Below are positions 20,880 to 31,678 of a stretch of 64,000 bases of DNA, piece by piece. The DNA comes from Onthophagus taurus (lineage: Eukaryota > Arthropoda > Insecta > Coleoptera > Scarabaeidae), in assembly GCF_036711975.1 (NCBI RefSeq), contig NC_091976.1, forward strand, positions 6,448,001 through 6,512,000. Reading direction: 5' to 3'. How positions within the stretch are numbered: position 1 is the stretch's first letter; every line of letters starts with the position of its first letter. Both the position numbers and the translations under genes were made by a program. Below the pieces are notes generated by a model. It did no database searches and was not told the DNA's origin. It saw only the letters and a program-made list of their open reading frames with translations.

Positions 20880-22336
20880 TGTTCAAAAATAAACATGCGA
20901 GTGTACTAAACTCAATGTTTCTTCTTTTATCAGTGGCAGTGCAAAATTTCAACGAAATGGAAAAAGTTGTTGTTCTTTCGTTTGACGAAATGAAAGTGGC
21001 AGAATCATATGAATATGATAGAAAAAGGGATCAAATTATTGGCCCACACTCTCAAATGCAAGTGGTTATGGCAAGGGGATTGTTTCATTCCTGGAAACAA
21101 CCAATTTTTGTTGATTTTGACACTCGGATTACTGAATACATTTTAAAAATGTTAATAACAAAATTATATGACATTGGATATGAAGTAGTCGCTTGTGTTT
21201 CAGACTGTGGCTCATCAAATGTAGGCTTATGGAGGGATTTCCAGGTTAATCACGTAAATACTTATATCAGTCATCCGTGCACTAAAACAACATCTATTTC
21301 TTTGCAGACACTCCACATTTATTAAAATTAATTAGAAACTTGTTGGTAGATTCCGAATTTATTTTAAAAGAAGATAGAATAAATAAACATTACTTGGAAA
21401 AATTAATTAAAGAATGCAATACCGAAATTAACAGTTGTTGTATGTAAAATAAATTAAAACCATATCAAATATGAGGGTCCTAGAAGACAAAATGTCAAAT
21501 TAGGAGCCCAACTACTGTCAAGGACCACAGCGACAGCTTTAAAACGTTACTATTCAACCGAAAAAAACGCATTGGTGTTAAGTAAATTTATAACTTTAGT
21601 AAATGACTGGTTTGATGTCATGAATTCCCATACACCATGCAATTCAATTATATTAAAAAGTGGCTATGGTAAAGAGGTAGATCGTCAAAATCAAATTTTC
21701 GATTCTATGCACTATGTCATATCGGAATTGAAATGTAAAAAAAGAGTGTTGCAGACATTTCAAAAAGGAATTTTGATGTCCATAAATTCATTGAAGGGAT
21801 TATATAAGGACATGAAAAGTCGATATAATATCCAATACATCTTAACACATAGAGTAAATCAAGACGTGTTAGAAAACTTCTTTGGACAAATAAGAAGTAG
21901 GGGTGGTTTGAATGATCATCCGACACCATTGAGTGCTTTAGAAAGGATACAGGTAATTGTACTTGGTAATTCAGCCTTATTAAGATCTAATTCAAATACT
22001 GAAGACCAAGAAACTCAAAAAGAATATTTAGTAGGTAGTGTGTTTCGAAGTGCAGAAATTCCCTTAGGTAAACAGTCAACAACGTCATCACTATCAGACA
22101 AAAATATTGATGTGGAATTAAACATATCTCTTGAAAATAACACCCTGTTATCAGAAGAACATGGATTGCAATGTTCAGCCCGTTGGATAGCAAAAAAAAT
22201 AAAACATTCATTTCCAAATTCGGGAGAATATCCATATAAAAGAAACGAAAAATTACATAATTACTGTTTACCAACATGGGTGGAACAGTTATCACTTGGC
22301 GGGCTTTCAATGCCATCACAAGAATTTTTAACTTAA
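20880..22336 (+). pseudogene. P-element (THAP9-like) transposase
   Basis: It opens with a P-type RNase H-like core (VVLSFDEMKVAESYEYDR, QVVMARGLFHSWKQPIF, VVACVSDCGSSNVGLW). A frameshift near 21305 moves the DTPHLLKLIRNLL block to another frame, and a stop near 21445 breaks it again. The ORF at 21572-22336 continues with LTHRVNQDVLENFFGQIRS and GGLNDHPTPLSALERI, the conserved insertion-domain end of P/THAP9 proteins. The N-terminal THAP zinc finger is absent. It would act in GTP-dependent cut-and-paste transposition, but this copy is dead. Terminal repeats were not found. Confidence 0.85.
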
Positions 22337-22399
22337 TTATTTTTTTGTTTTTGGATTAATAAAAGACAATTTATTGGATTAATTAAAGACAATTTAATA

Positions 22400-22650
22400 A
22401 CAAATCGATTTTTGAATTTTGGTCTGGTTTGGATGACGAGTTTGCAACATTAAAACGAAGAGCTTTCCAAATACTTTTACCGTTTTCAACATCTTATCTT
22501 TGCGAAACCGGATTTTCAGCGATGGCTTCGTTGAAAACAAAATACAGATCACAGCTAAATATAAAAAAAGAACTTAGGGTATCCATATCTGGTATTACTT
22601 CTTTATTTCAAAAACTTTGCAACGAGAAACAGGCTCAAGGAAGTCATTAA
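22400..22650 (+). pseudogene. hAT C-terminal dimerisation fragment
   Basis: The reading ILLPFSTSYLCETGFSAM, then TKYRSQLNIKKELRVSIS and LFQKLCNEKQAQGSH matches the C-terminal hAT domain of FAM200/ZBED5-type proteins. It directly follows the P-element remnant. A hAT right terminus is about 300 bp downstream. Confidence 0.82.
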
Positions 22651-22939
22651 TTAATAACATAACATATTTAACTGGTATTTGTTTCATACTAATAAACTTA
22701 AATAATAAATATAATAAATTATTTATTGGTAATATATAATTATAAACTGTATTCTTAATAAGAATACAATTAATTTAGAATAATTTAGAATATAAATTAA
22801 GAGTTAGTTTAAATAAATATATATATATATATAAATTTTTTAATTATACAATTTGTTTTATTTTACCCTCAAACAAAAAGATTTAATTTTGTTTTTAAAT
22901 ATACTCGTGCCCCCCTCGTATTAACGCCGCGCCCCCTAA

Positions 22940-22972
22940 GGGGGGCGCGCCCCACAAGTTGAGAATCGCTGC
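22940..22972. repeat. hAT right terminal inverted repeat
   Basis: GGGGCGCGCCCCACAAGTTG AGAATCGCTG, read inward, starts CAGCGATTCTCAACTTGTGG, the classic form of many hAT ends (CAGnGnTTCTCAA). The left partner was not found. 22655-22939 between this and the hAT gene is very AT-rich, with a TA run at 22818-22832 and no coding signal. Confidence 0.7.
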
Positions 22973-22975
22973 TTT

Positions 22976-23515
22976 AGATGTAAAGTTCCGTAATTTGAAG
23001 CACCATTACAATACAATTATTGACAATAATAATAAGAAGAAAACTGGACGTGGCCGAATTAGTTGGGAATATTTTAAGGTTTTCAATACAATATTTATAA
23101 ATGACCGCTCTGTTCAGAGTACAAAAGTGATGTCTTCCTTTAAGTCACCATTACCTTCACTCAATCAACTTGTACCCTTTTTAACACAAATGGAGCTATT
23201 CGGATTTATTTCGAGAACTATAGACAATATTAAAAAGCTTGAAAAGATGGAATTCATCAAATCGCAAGGTCGTTGTTCCAATTGTCTAGGTCCTCATCTT
23301 TTCAAAAATTGCCGAATTTCGAAACGCTGTCGCATTTGCAATAAGCTTCATCATACTACATTACATCATGTCCCTATATCACGCAAAATAAATCCAGAAG
23401 CAAGCATTCAACAGATGAACATCAATCAACCGTTACTTTCATCCACATCTCATATAATCAATTCACTTCACGTTCATACACCCGTTATTAGTCGTCGTAG
23501 ATTCTCTACATGATG
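22976..23515 (+). pseudogene. Myb/SANT-like fragment joined to BEL/Pao gag zinc-finger piece
   Basis: A single open frame has two unlike parts. The first (FRNLKHHYNTIIDNNN, GRGRISWEYFKVFNTIF) resembles a Myb/SANT-like insect DNA-binding domain. The second, from about 23240, reads GRCSNCLGPHLFKNC and CRICNKLHHTTLHH, the cysteine-histidine cluster of BEL/Pao polyproteins. The junction near 23150-23220 is a TE-TE joint. Both parts are truncated. Confidence 0.65.
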
Positions 23516-23527
23516 AAACAATCGTTG

Positions 23528-23692
23528 TCAGTGCCAGAGTTGGTAGTATCCGGATACCTCTGTATCCGGATACTTTTTGAGTATCCGATACTCTGTATCC
23601 GGATACTTTTAAAATTTTGTATCCGGTATCCGTGACTAAATCTGAAAGTATCCGGTATCCGGATACTTTTTTCGGTGTACGGATACCTTTTA
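23528..23692. repeat. Cluster of GTATCCGGATAC palindromes, possible hAT end
   Basis: At least six GTATCCGG/CCGGATAC units occur in 165 bp. The cluster follows CAGTGCCAGAGTTGG at about 23529, a hAT-like start. Such subterminal arrays also mark the hAT at 44678. No right end is seen. 23693-24027 after it holds no recognisable gene. Confidence 0.55.
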
Positions 23693-24027
23693 ATTATACA
23701 ACGAAACAGTGCGATATTTTCTTTTATCCCGTTAAATCTAATTATCTTTTTGTTTTTACGTGGGCAATCTAAATATATCATTTTCGGAATAAGTATATAT
23801 TGCAACTTATCTTTTGAAAAAGCTGGTAGAATTGGAGGATTGGCGTCTCTGACATCATAGGCGCCCTCGTATTAACTTGTTCCAAGCTAGATGAATATAT
23901 ATCTACCTTGAACTTGTTCATGAACGTTAAAGGTTTCGTTTTAGTTCTGTTAAGATACGTGCGAAGGCGGACGCAGATGCGGATGTTGCAAATTAAATAT
24001 CCATTGAGTTCCTAAACTTTTTGTATA

Positions 24028-26441
24028 CACCTATCCCCCGATTTACACGGTACTTGTTTTACACGTTTTCGCTTTTACACGATTTTCCAAATAAGTTTTT
24101 TTTTGTTTTTATCGCATTCTACTAAATGCTACTGTGATTGAACACGTGCGCTGTGTACATATCTCACGGGGAATCCCGAGCTTATGTGCTGACTTGCTGC
24201 ACACGCACACTGTGTCTGTATTTCTTCGCATAAAATTAAAGTTTTATCTACGGAAAATTGTATTTGAGTGAAAGTTTCACAGTTTCAGAAAGATTTAATT
24301 TTCCATATTCGTAAATTACAAGTGAGTGCATAATTTAGATTATTATAAATGAACATAAATTTAAAAAAATTATAGGCTTATAATGTCGAAAGAAGTTAAA
24401 AGAAAAGTTATTTCTTTAGAAACTAAAATCGAAATTTTGGATCGCTTACGAAAGGGAGATAGAGTAGTAGATGTTGCAAAATCATATAGCATGAACGAAG
24501 CTACAATAAGAACTATTAGAAAAACTGAAAACACAATTAGAAAGAGTGTTGCAGCTGGCAATACCACGAGTATGGGCACAACATCATACACCAGAAATAT
24601 CGCAATGGTAAAAATGGAGAAAGCGTTAATGCTTTGGATAGAAGATCAAACACAAAAAAGAGTACCCGTTGATACGGGCGCTATAACAAAGCATCACGAA
24701 TTTACGAAAAAATTGTAGAGCAACTACCATCTTCTTCTTCAACTGAAAAGAAGCCGAATTTTTTGGCAAGTCATGGCTGGTTTGAAAGATTTAAAACAAG
24801 ACATTCTTTACACAGCTTAAAATTAAAAGGTGAACTGGCTTCTGGCGACGTAGATGCAGCCCAAGAATATCCAGCAAATTTTGCAGAAATTACTAACGAC
24901 AATTCATACACCCCTGATCAGCTTTTCAATGCTGATGAGTCAGGGTTATTCTGGAAAAAAATGCCTGAAAGGACTTATGTCTCAAAATTTTATAAATCGG
25001 CTAGTGGTCATAAAGCAGCAAAAGATCGCATAACAATTCTTTAATGCTTCAATGCTTCAGGAGATTATATTATGAAACCATTAGTGATTAACAAATCAAA
25101 AATGCCCCGTGCCTTTAAAGGAGTAAACATCAATAATCTTCCCGTTTATTGGAGGGCTAATGAGAAAGCGTGGGTTACTGCTGCAATGTTTACTGAATGG
25201 TTTCATGAATGTTTTATCCCAGATGCCAAAAAATATTTAAGTTCAAAGGGATTGCCTTTTAAAGTGCTTTTGTTAATTGACAATGCGCCGGGTCACCCAC
25301 AAGATCTAGAATATGAGAACGTTGAAGTAAAATTTTTACCAAAAAATACAACTTTATTATTACAACCATTGGACCAAGGCATAATTTCTACTTTTAAAGC
25401 TTTGTACATAAAACGAGCCTTTACATACATTTTGGAACAAATGGAGAACAATGAACCTTTAACAGTTATTAGTGCTTGGGAAAATTTTACAATATTAGAC
25501 TGTGTGAAGCATATCGCCTTATCATACACTGCGATTAAGCAAACAACGCTCAATAGCTGTTGGAAGAAATTGTGGCCAAATGTAGTCAAAAATGAACATT
25601 CCATTTCAACGTTAAATGATGAATATTCGCAGATAGTGTACAGATGGCGCATTCATTGGGCGGAGAAGGTTTTGATGATTTTACTGAAGATGATATCGCA
25701 GAGTTAATGGCTGATAAAGAACTAAGTGAGGATGATTTAGTTAACTTAGTTTGCGAAAGTGTGTCTGACAAATCTGATGAAGAGGAATTAGTACCAGTAA
25801 CATTCACTGCTAAAGTCATCCGCGAAGGGCTCGCATTGGGAAGAAAGCTGGATAATCATTTTATACAAAATGACACAAACGTTGAAAGGGCTTTACGATT
25901 CCAACGTGACATAAATCGCTGCTTGGCTCAATATGAAGAAGTTTACAAAGATCTTACAAAAAATTCGAAGCAATTGTTAATAATTAGAGTTAAGATGAGA
26001 AGAGAATTAAGAGATTTTATTACCAACTCTCATAATGTAAATATTTTTGCTTCAAACATCGAATCGGCACAAATAACTTCGAGTGATGAAAGTGAATTCG
26101 AACCTTCGATTCCGAAAAAAAGAATGAGAGTAATTTCTGACAGTGATGAAGGATAATAAAACACCTTTGGTTTTATTTTTTGTTCTTCAGTTTAATGTAT
26201 TGTAATTAAATAAAAAAATAGTGTTTGCGTAACATATTACATATTTTAACCTGTCAATGCATTTTATTTTTATTTCTGTGTACACCTAAAAATATTGAAA
26301 AAAATCACAACTGTTAAATAGCAAAATTATGCATTTTCTGCAAGCTTTTCGATTTACACGGTTTTGACTTGAAAATTTTTAATTTTCAATTTACACGTTT
26401 TTCTCAGGAACGTATCTACCGTGTAAATCGGGTGATAGGTG
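24028..26441 (+). mobile_element. pogo/Tigger transposon with both ends and TA duplication
   Basis: The left end CACCTATCCCCCGATTTACA is matched by the inverse at 26416-26441 with one mismatch in the first 20 bases. TA flanks both sides (24026-24027, 26442-26443). The length of 2,414 bp is usual for autonomous Tigger elements. Confidence 0.92.
24383..26156 (+). pseudogene. Tigger-type transposase, two frameshifts and a stop
   Basis: It has an N-terminal CENP-B-like HTH (ETKIEILDRLRKGDRVVDVA), then, after a frameshift near 24710, the second HTH region (ASHGWFERFKTRHSLHSLKL). Catalytic residues are D in FNADESGLFW, D in LLIDNAPGHP and D in LLLQPLDQGII, with 30 residues between the last two. 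TAA 25042-25044 interrupts after DRITIL, next to a small TGCTTCAA duplication. A shift near 25650 leads into an acidic C-terminus (25644-26156). 24028-24382 is the 5' UTR with the left terminus. Confidence 0.9.
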
Positions 26442-26559
26442 TATTTAGATTTAGTGCATTTCATTCAAATTATTTGAATCGAATATACGTTATTTTCTAT
26501 TTTGCATAAAAATAGTATAAAGGTAAGTCTATTTTTTGTTACTTTTTGTTCGTTAATGA

Positions 26560-26870
26560 ATTCAAAATAGAGAGACATCATAAGAAAGAGAAAATGCTTT
26601 TGGGATTATCTAGTCAAAATTTAGAGTACTCAGAAAAATTGATTTTAAATCCGACATCGGCTAAGAAAGTGGTATTGGCTACAGTTTATTAACATAATTT
26701 TCTTCGTAGAGATTTTTTACCAAGAAATAACGTAACCAATACCTCAGTTAATGAAGAAGTCACAGCAATGCAAAATTAAGTTGTAGATATCGCCTCCACT
26801 GACATTCGCAATTTCTTAGCAAATCATTTTCTACATAATGCGCCGGTTCCATGGCAATACAATTATTAAA
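26560..26870 (+). pseudogene. Harbinger transposase C-terminal remnant
   Basis: One frame reads KKVVLATVY, stop, HNFLRRDFLPRNN, then IRNFLANHFLHNAPVPWQY, the end of PIF/Harbinger transposases. Two in-frame stops break it. Its catalytic part is gone. Confidence 0.65.
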
Positions 26871-27159
26871 TACTTATTTTTGTTTAAAAAAGCGATGATA
26901 TACTACGTACCACTGTATCAAATGTTTCAGCAGGATTGTTTTTGTCATGTAAGAAGTACAACAATGATAACTCTGTTTAGATACTTTTTTATATATTAAT
27001 ATATTACAATTGTTAAAAAAAGAATGAAAGAATAGTATCATTAATGCTCCAAAATGGAGTTGATACAAATAAAAAAAGAAGTTGAAATAGAAAAGTTATG
27101 AAAGGAACAAGAAATTTTATGTTTTTATAAGTAGTTGTTTTTAATACGTTAACATTTTC

Positions 27160-27425
27160 ATTATTGATTATAATAAACTTTATTAAATTAAAATTAGAAC
27201 TAACACTACCACTATTACTAGAACTACAAACTTTCGAGTTAAGCCGTGCATTTTTTGAAAAAGTGTTAACGTTTCGGATGCCAAGTTGCAACGTTCTTCA
27301 GAAATGCACTTCAAACTTATTTCTGAAGAAGGTTAAACAAGTTTGAAGTGAGTTTCTGAAGAAGGTTGCTACATGGCATTCGAAACGTTAAACATTTTTT
27401 CAAAAAACGCATGGCTTACAATTAG
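27160..27425. repeat. Third hairpin-family copy with inverted CTGAAGAAGG cores
   Basis: AACTAACACTACCACTATTA and GCCGTGCATTTTTTGAAAAA arms resemble those at 4401 and 38112. The loop contains the core in both directions (CGTTTCGGATGCC near 27270, CTGAAGAAGGTTGC near 27357) and an extra partial core at 27318. The right arm includes AAAAAACGCATGGCTTA. Confidence 0.65.
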
Positions 27426-27429
27426 ACGA

Positions 27430-27812
27430 GACGTCAACTTCTCCACGGCAGACATTTAAAAAACCTATGTACAAGAAAAGTCGACCAACGGAAAGCGAAG
27501 AAAAAAGACGTGCTAATGAAGCTTACGAAATTTTAAAGAGATAAATTCTCGGTTTATGGTGAACCCATAGGGAATGAAATAAGAAAACGTCAACGAACAG
27601 CACAAATTTATGTGAAACATTCCATAAACAATACTTCATTTGAAGCAGCATTAGGGAGATATGACCGTTCCAATCATGCATTTCAGTCAAATTCCTCCTC
27701 GAGCCCAACCTATAGTGCTACCCCATCACCTGGATATCAACAATCAACAGATTTGTCTATTTCTTCTGAAGTTACTGCCAACGAGCTGACTGACTTTTTA
27801 AATTTCAACTAA
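27430..27812 (+). pseudogene. C-terminal part of a MADF-type Harbinger partner
   Basis: It reads ESEEKRRANEAYEILKR, then after a one-base slip FSVYGEPIGNEIRKRQRTAQ and a serine/proline-rich tail to TAA 27810-27812. The motif order (acidic-basic lead, FxxYGE..., T/S-rich tail) is that of MADF partner proteins. It lies 560 bp after the Harbinger transposase remnant, with the hairpin repeat between. Confidence 0.5.
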
Positions 27813-27984
27813 TTTTGGAATGCTTTCTGGTGTAAGGCCGCTTTAATAATGCAAATAAGTTACTACACAAATCTACGTTTTGAAATACTGGAAAAAGCAA
27901 AGAAGAAAGCGATTCAAAAAACTTCACCACGAGAAATCAATATAACTCTGGGACGTGTGCTGATTATGCCGTGCGCCATCAATT

Positions 27985-28140
27985 CATATGTATTGGTCGA
28001 GAAATAAATCACTTCGGAATCTAGCAATAACAGCAACCATATCCAGGGGTCGGTTTATGCTTCTCATGTCGAAACTTTATTTCAATATTCCAGAAAAACC
28101 GGCGGGTGCATCTAAAGTTTACTATATTGACAATTTTTGT
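27985..28140 (+). pseudogene. Short piggyBac transposase fragment
   Basis: MYWSRNKSLRNLAITATISR and GRFMLLMSKLYFNIPEKP match the helical region before the catalytic core of piggyBac transposases. It ends abruptly at a hAT fragment. The rest of the gene is not adjacent. A different piggyBac copy is at 31679. Confidence 0.7.
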
Positions 28141-28199
28141 AGATAATATAGTCAATAAATTTAGTAGTACTAAATACTAAAAAAGATTCGCAGACTAGT

Positions 28200-29380
28200 A
28201 AAATAATAACCTATTTTAAAAAGCCTGTTTCATAGCAGTTATTTCTCGTTTAATTGCTAAAGATGGATTACCTTTTATTTCTATATGTACATCTTACGAA
28301 ATCCGTTCTCTTCTTAAATATAAAGGCAAATATCTCAAAATCTCCAAACACCATTAGAAAATTAGTTATGGCGTATGCAGGCAAAGTTCCAACACAAATT
28401 ACAGAACAATTTCTTTCCTATAAAAAAGAAAACCAGAAATTATGTATAACTATTGATGAATGGATATCAAAAAGAAATCGCCGGTACATGAACATCACTG
28501 TTCATGAAAAAGAACACATATGGAATTTGGGCCTTGCAAAAGTGCACGGAATAATGCCTGCCGAAAAGTGTGGAGAAATATTAAAAGCTAAGCTGGCAAT
28601 GTTTAATCTTCATTACGAAGATTTAGTTGGAATGACAACTGATGGAGATTCTGTAATGATAAAGTTTGGACATCTTGTTCCCATGATCCATCAGTTGTGT
28701 TTCGCTCATGGAATTCATTTAGCCGTACTAAAAATGTTACATGGACAACCTCTATTGTTGATTTGGAAACGTGAACTGAACTCAACCAACAAAACAGTAC
28801 CTATAATTCTAAATACCAGATGATGAAATAGATAATAATAATGATTCCCTGGAACATGAAGCTGTAGAACCTATTGAGATGAACAACTTAATAAATAAAA
28901 TCCGGAAAATTATTAAAATATTTAGAAAATCTCCAACAAAGAACGAACTTCTGCAAAAGCACATACTGGAAGAATTTAGAAACGAATAGGCATTAATTCT
29001 AGATTCGAAAACAAGATGGCACAGTTTATTAGATATGTTAGAACGTTTTTATGAAGTAAAAAATTGTATAAGGAAATGTCTCTAGATCTCTAGATTTGGA
29101 ATTGTTGAATGATTACATAAAAGCATTACAACCAATAAAAATGGCAGTTGAAACAATTTGTTGTAATAACGTAAAATTGCGTTATATTTACTGCAGATAT
29201 AACATTACAGTTTATGTTAGATAAATTGTCAAAACAAAATACTAACATAAGTTTAAACTTAAAAAATGAATTAATTATGCGACTAAAAGAAAGAAGAACT
29301 CATTTCTCCGATGTTTTACAATTTACAATCAATGTCGTTGAAAATTGACAGAGAAAGTTATTGGACAGATTTTACGGTGG
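28200..29380 (+). pseudogene. hAT transposase, decayed
   Basis: The best ORF (28254-28823) has SPNTIRKLVMAYAGKVPTQI, CITIDEWISKRNRRYMNI (first catalytic aspartate), YEDLVGMTTDGDSVMIKFG (second) and CFAHGIHLAVL. Beyond 28823, frames with stops continue (KTRWHSLLDMLERF, then LQFMLDKLSK). The C-terminal dimerisation domain is absent. It differs from the FAM200-like copies elsewhere. Confidence 0.85.
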
Positions 29381-29432
29381 TACTTCACTGGATTACTAAG
29401 ACTAGTACTTAGTTGAAAACATTCGTCTATTA

Positions 29433-29803
29433 AGGCCAGTACAGACACGTTTAGTAATTTAGTCGAGTAGCGAGTAATTTAGTAACTCGCCACGTGCGGA
29501 CAGTACAATTTAGTCGAGTAGTTTACTAAAACGATTTAGTCGAGTAGATCCATTTGATTCTATTTTTTCGGTCGAGTAGCGTACCCCCACTACTCACAAC
29601 TGCCACTAAACACGTGCGAATGCATAAATTTAGTTTAGTGAATTAGCAATTGTATTGCGCGCTATGACATCGTCTGTTCATCTTGAGTGCAACTAAAGTG
29701 TCTTGAGCGTATTAAATGTGGACAGTTGCCATCTACTAAACGTTCCAGTGGTAAGTGGCTACTCGCTACTCGACTAAATTACTAAACGTGTCTGTACGGG
29801 CCG
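29433..29803. mobile_element. Harbinger-type MITE (371 bp)
   Basis: The left end AGGCCAGTACAGACACGTTT continues about 45 bp as an inverted repeat of the right end. It is flanked by TTA at 29430-29432 and 29804-29806. GTCGAGTAG and ACTCGCCAC motifs repeat inside. No coding capacity. Confidence 0.85.
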
Positions 29804-29879
29804 TTAGGGTATCAGTAGAGGTCAAGTGATAATCCGGCAGACATTACCTCACGAGGAGGCACTGCTAGTGAACTTACTT

Positions 29880-31100
29880 CGTCTACATTGTGGTTTGAAG
29901 GACCTTCGTGGCTAAAGTATGAAAAGAAACATCCATGTATATTGCCACATCAGCATAAATTCACGTATTTCTTATTTAAGCACGAACATGAACGATTATT
30001 ACATTGTGGTGCGCAAACACTTTTATCAACAATCCGAGAAAGGTTTTGGCCTATTGGAGGCAAATCTTTAGCAAAAAGAACAATGAAGGAGTATAATACT
30101 TGTTTCAAAACTCATCAACGAACTTATGAATATAAAATGGGAGATTTACCGCGTGACAGGGCAAGTCTAATCGACCATTGGCTGTAACCGGCCTAGATTT
30201 TGCTGGACTATTTTTGTTAAAAGATAGGATTCCTTTCATTAAATCTTTTGACATTAATTCGGTCCAGAAAGGTACAGGTTGAAAGGAATCCTTCTTTAAA
30301 AATTTCCCTACATCTTGTGGCGTAGCATAGAGGTCAGTGCAACCGTCCGGCTAACGGGAGACCTGGGTTCGAGTCCCGGCGCTGCTAATTTTACCTTCTG
30401 TTATTCCTGTACTTTAACATGTAATGGTAATATCCCACCTTCTGGTTGTTTCATTTATATGTTACACACGTTAAAACAAATTACGATTAATATTTATTAT
30501 GTATATGTGTTTGTATGTTTTTTCGTCAAGGCCGTGCACCTTGAGTTGGTGTCAGACCTCACAACGGATGCTTTTTTGGCAGTTTTGAAAAAATTTACTG
30601 CAAGAAGAGGTCTTTGTTTAGAAACATATTCTGATAACGCAACAAACTTCGAGGGTGCTAGAAATGAACGTTCAAGGTTGTACGAATTTTTGAAATCTAA
30701 TACTGACAATATCACAGAAAAATTGACGAGAATTGGTATAGAATGGCATTGTTCTCCTCCTGGTTGAACATATTGGACTACAACACCAACCTATTATCAC
30801 GTTGGAAGAAGACACAATATATTACGCAACAGTTTTGGAAACTATGGGTTTGTGATTATATTGGTCATTTGCAAGGTTGGACCAACCGGCGACAAGAGGG
30901 TTGGCTTGACAATCTGTCAAGCCAAACCAGGTGACGTGTATTAGTAAAAAATGAAAACTTCCCACCCCTGCAATGGCCAGTTGGAGTCATCATCGACGTC
31001 CACCCAGGAAAGGATGAAGCTGTTCGAGTGGCTACGATAGAGACCGAAAAAGGGATACTGAAGCGTTCAACAAACAAATTATGCAATGTACGGACTCAGT
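29880..31100 (+). pseudogene. BEL/Pao integrase region of pol
   Basis: Zinc-binding H-H-C-C segment (LLHCGAQTLLSTIRERFWPI, then CFKTHQ) and first aspartate TGLDFAGLF at about 30195. A 247-bp insertion (30223-30469) follows. The frame then resumes with CFFVKAVHLELVSDLTTDAF, YSDNATNFEGA (second aspartate) and GIEWHCSPPG. A later part (30950-31095) gives NFPPLQWPVGVIIDVHPGK and ILKRSTNKLCNVR, the pol C-terminus. Several frameshifts lie around 30770-30950. Confidence 0.85.
30223..30469 (+). mobile_element. Insertion with a tRNA-like module (SINE-like)
   Basis: It is flanked by the 7-bp repeat GTTAAAA (30216-30222 and 30470-30476), and the BEL frame joins perfectly without it. Inside, 30317-30390 looks like a tRNA gene with A-box TAGCATAGAGG and B-box GGTTC GAGTCC. 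A 12-bp inverted pair, GGATTCCTTTC and GAAAGGAATCC, lies before it. There is no A-rich tail, so the SINE label is tentative. A functional tRNA gene is unlikely because the acceptor stem does not close well. Confidence 0.65.
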
Positions 31101-31109
31101 AATTTTATT

Positions 31110-31674
31110 CAACAATGAATTTGTAGAACGTTTAATACTTCTGTTTGTATTTTTGAATAGTGATTTGATATTTAATTTCAAAATAAACTGTACTTATTTT
31201 GAGCTGGGCGAGATATTGAGGACAGCTTGAACATTGTTGAGGACCGCTTGTGAATGTCATTTTAGTGAGAGCATGCGCGAATTTATTGATCGATCGAAAC
31301 GGATGCGTAAAGCAGTTTAAGGGAATAACTAAAAACGAGAGTCGTTTCGAAGTGACAAGATGGCGGACGTTTGTAACCGTTTGTCCTCGTTTGCCAGTCT
31401 CCGCAATAAATGATTAAAAGAAAAGTGTGTGTATGTAATTAAATAATGCTATCGTAATTAACCGATATAATGTACTTTTATTAAACACTAACATTAATAC
31501 GCAAGATCAACTTAAATATAACAATGGTTCGATGGTTTGTAAAACGGGGAATTTCGGTTCGCGTAGATGTTGGATTGGTAGTGCGGGTGAGCGCGGGGTG
31601 TTCTGTCATGGTTCGATGGGGGGAAAGAAAGGGACAGTCGGGGTTTGGAACTGAACATGTGTTTCGTAGTAAGG
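31110..31674. other. Probable BEL 3' LTR remnant and spacer
   Basis: After the pol C-terminus a purine-rich GAGCTGGGCGAG (about 31200) is followed by sequence with AATAAA near 31405, as expected for a polypurine tract and LTR. The ends cannot be set. 31520-31674 is G-rich with no recognisable gene. Confidence 0.35.
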
Positions 31675-31678
31675 TTAA

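Noticed and set aside
23528-23692. CRISPR-like repeat array
   Set aside because: Repeats are palindromes of irregular spacing in a eukaryotic TE context. No spacers of constant length and no cas genes.
25293-25652. 119-codon antisense ORF in the Tigger element
   Set aside because: It mirrors the transposase coding frame.
30317-30390. A functional tRNA gene
   Set aside because: Only the internal promoter boxes are well kept, and it lies inside a mobile insertion with a target duplication.
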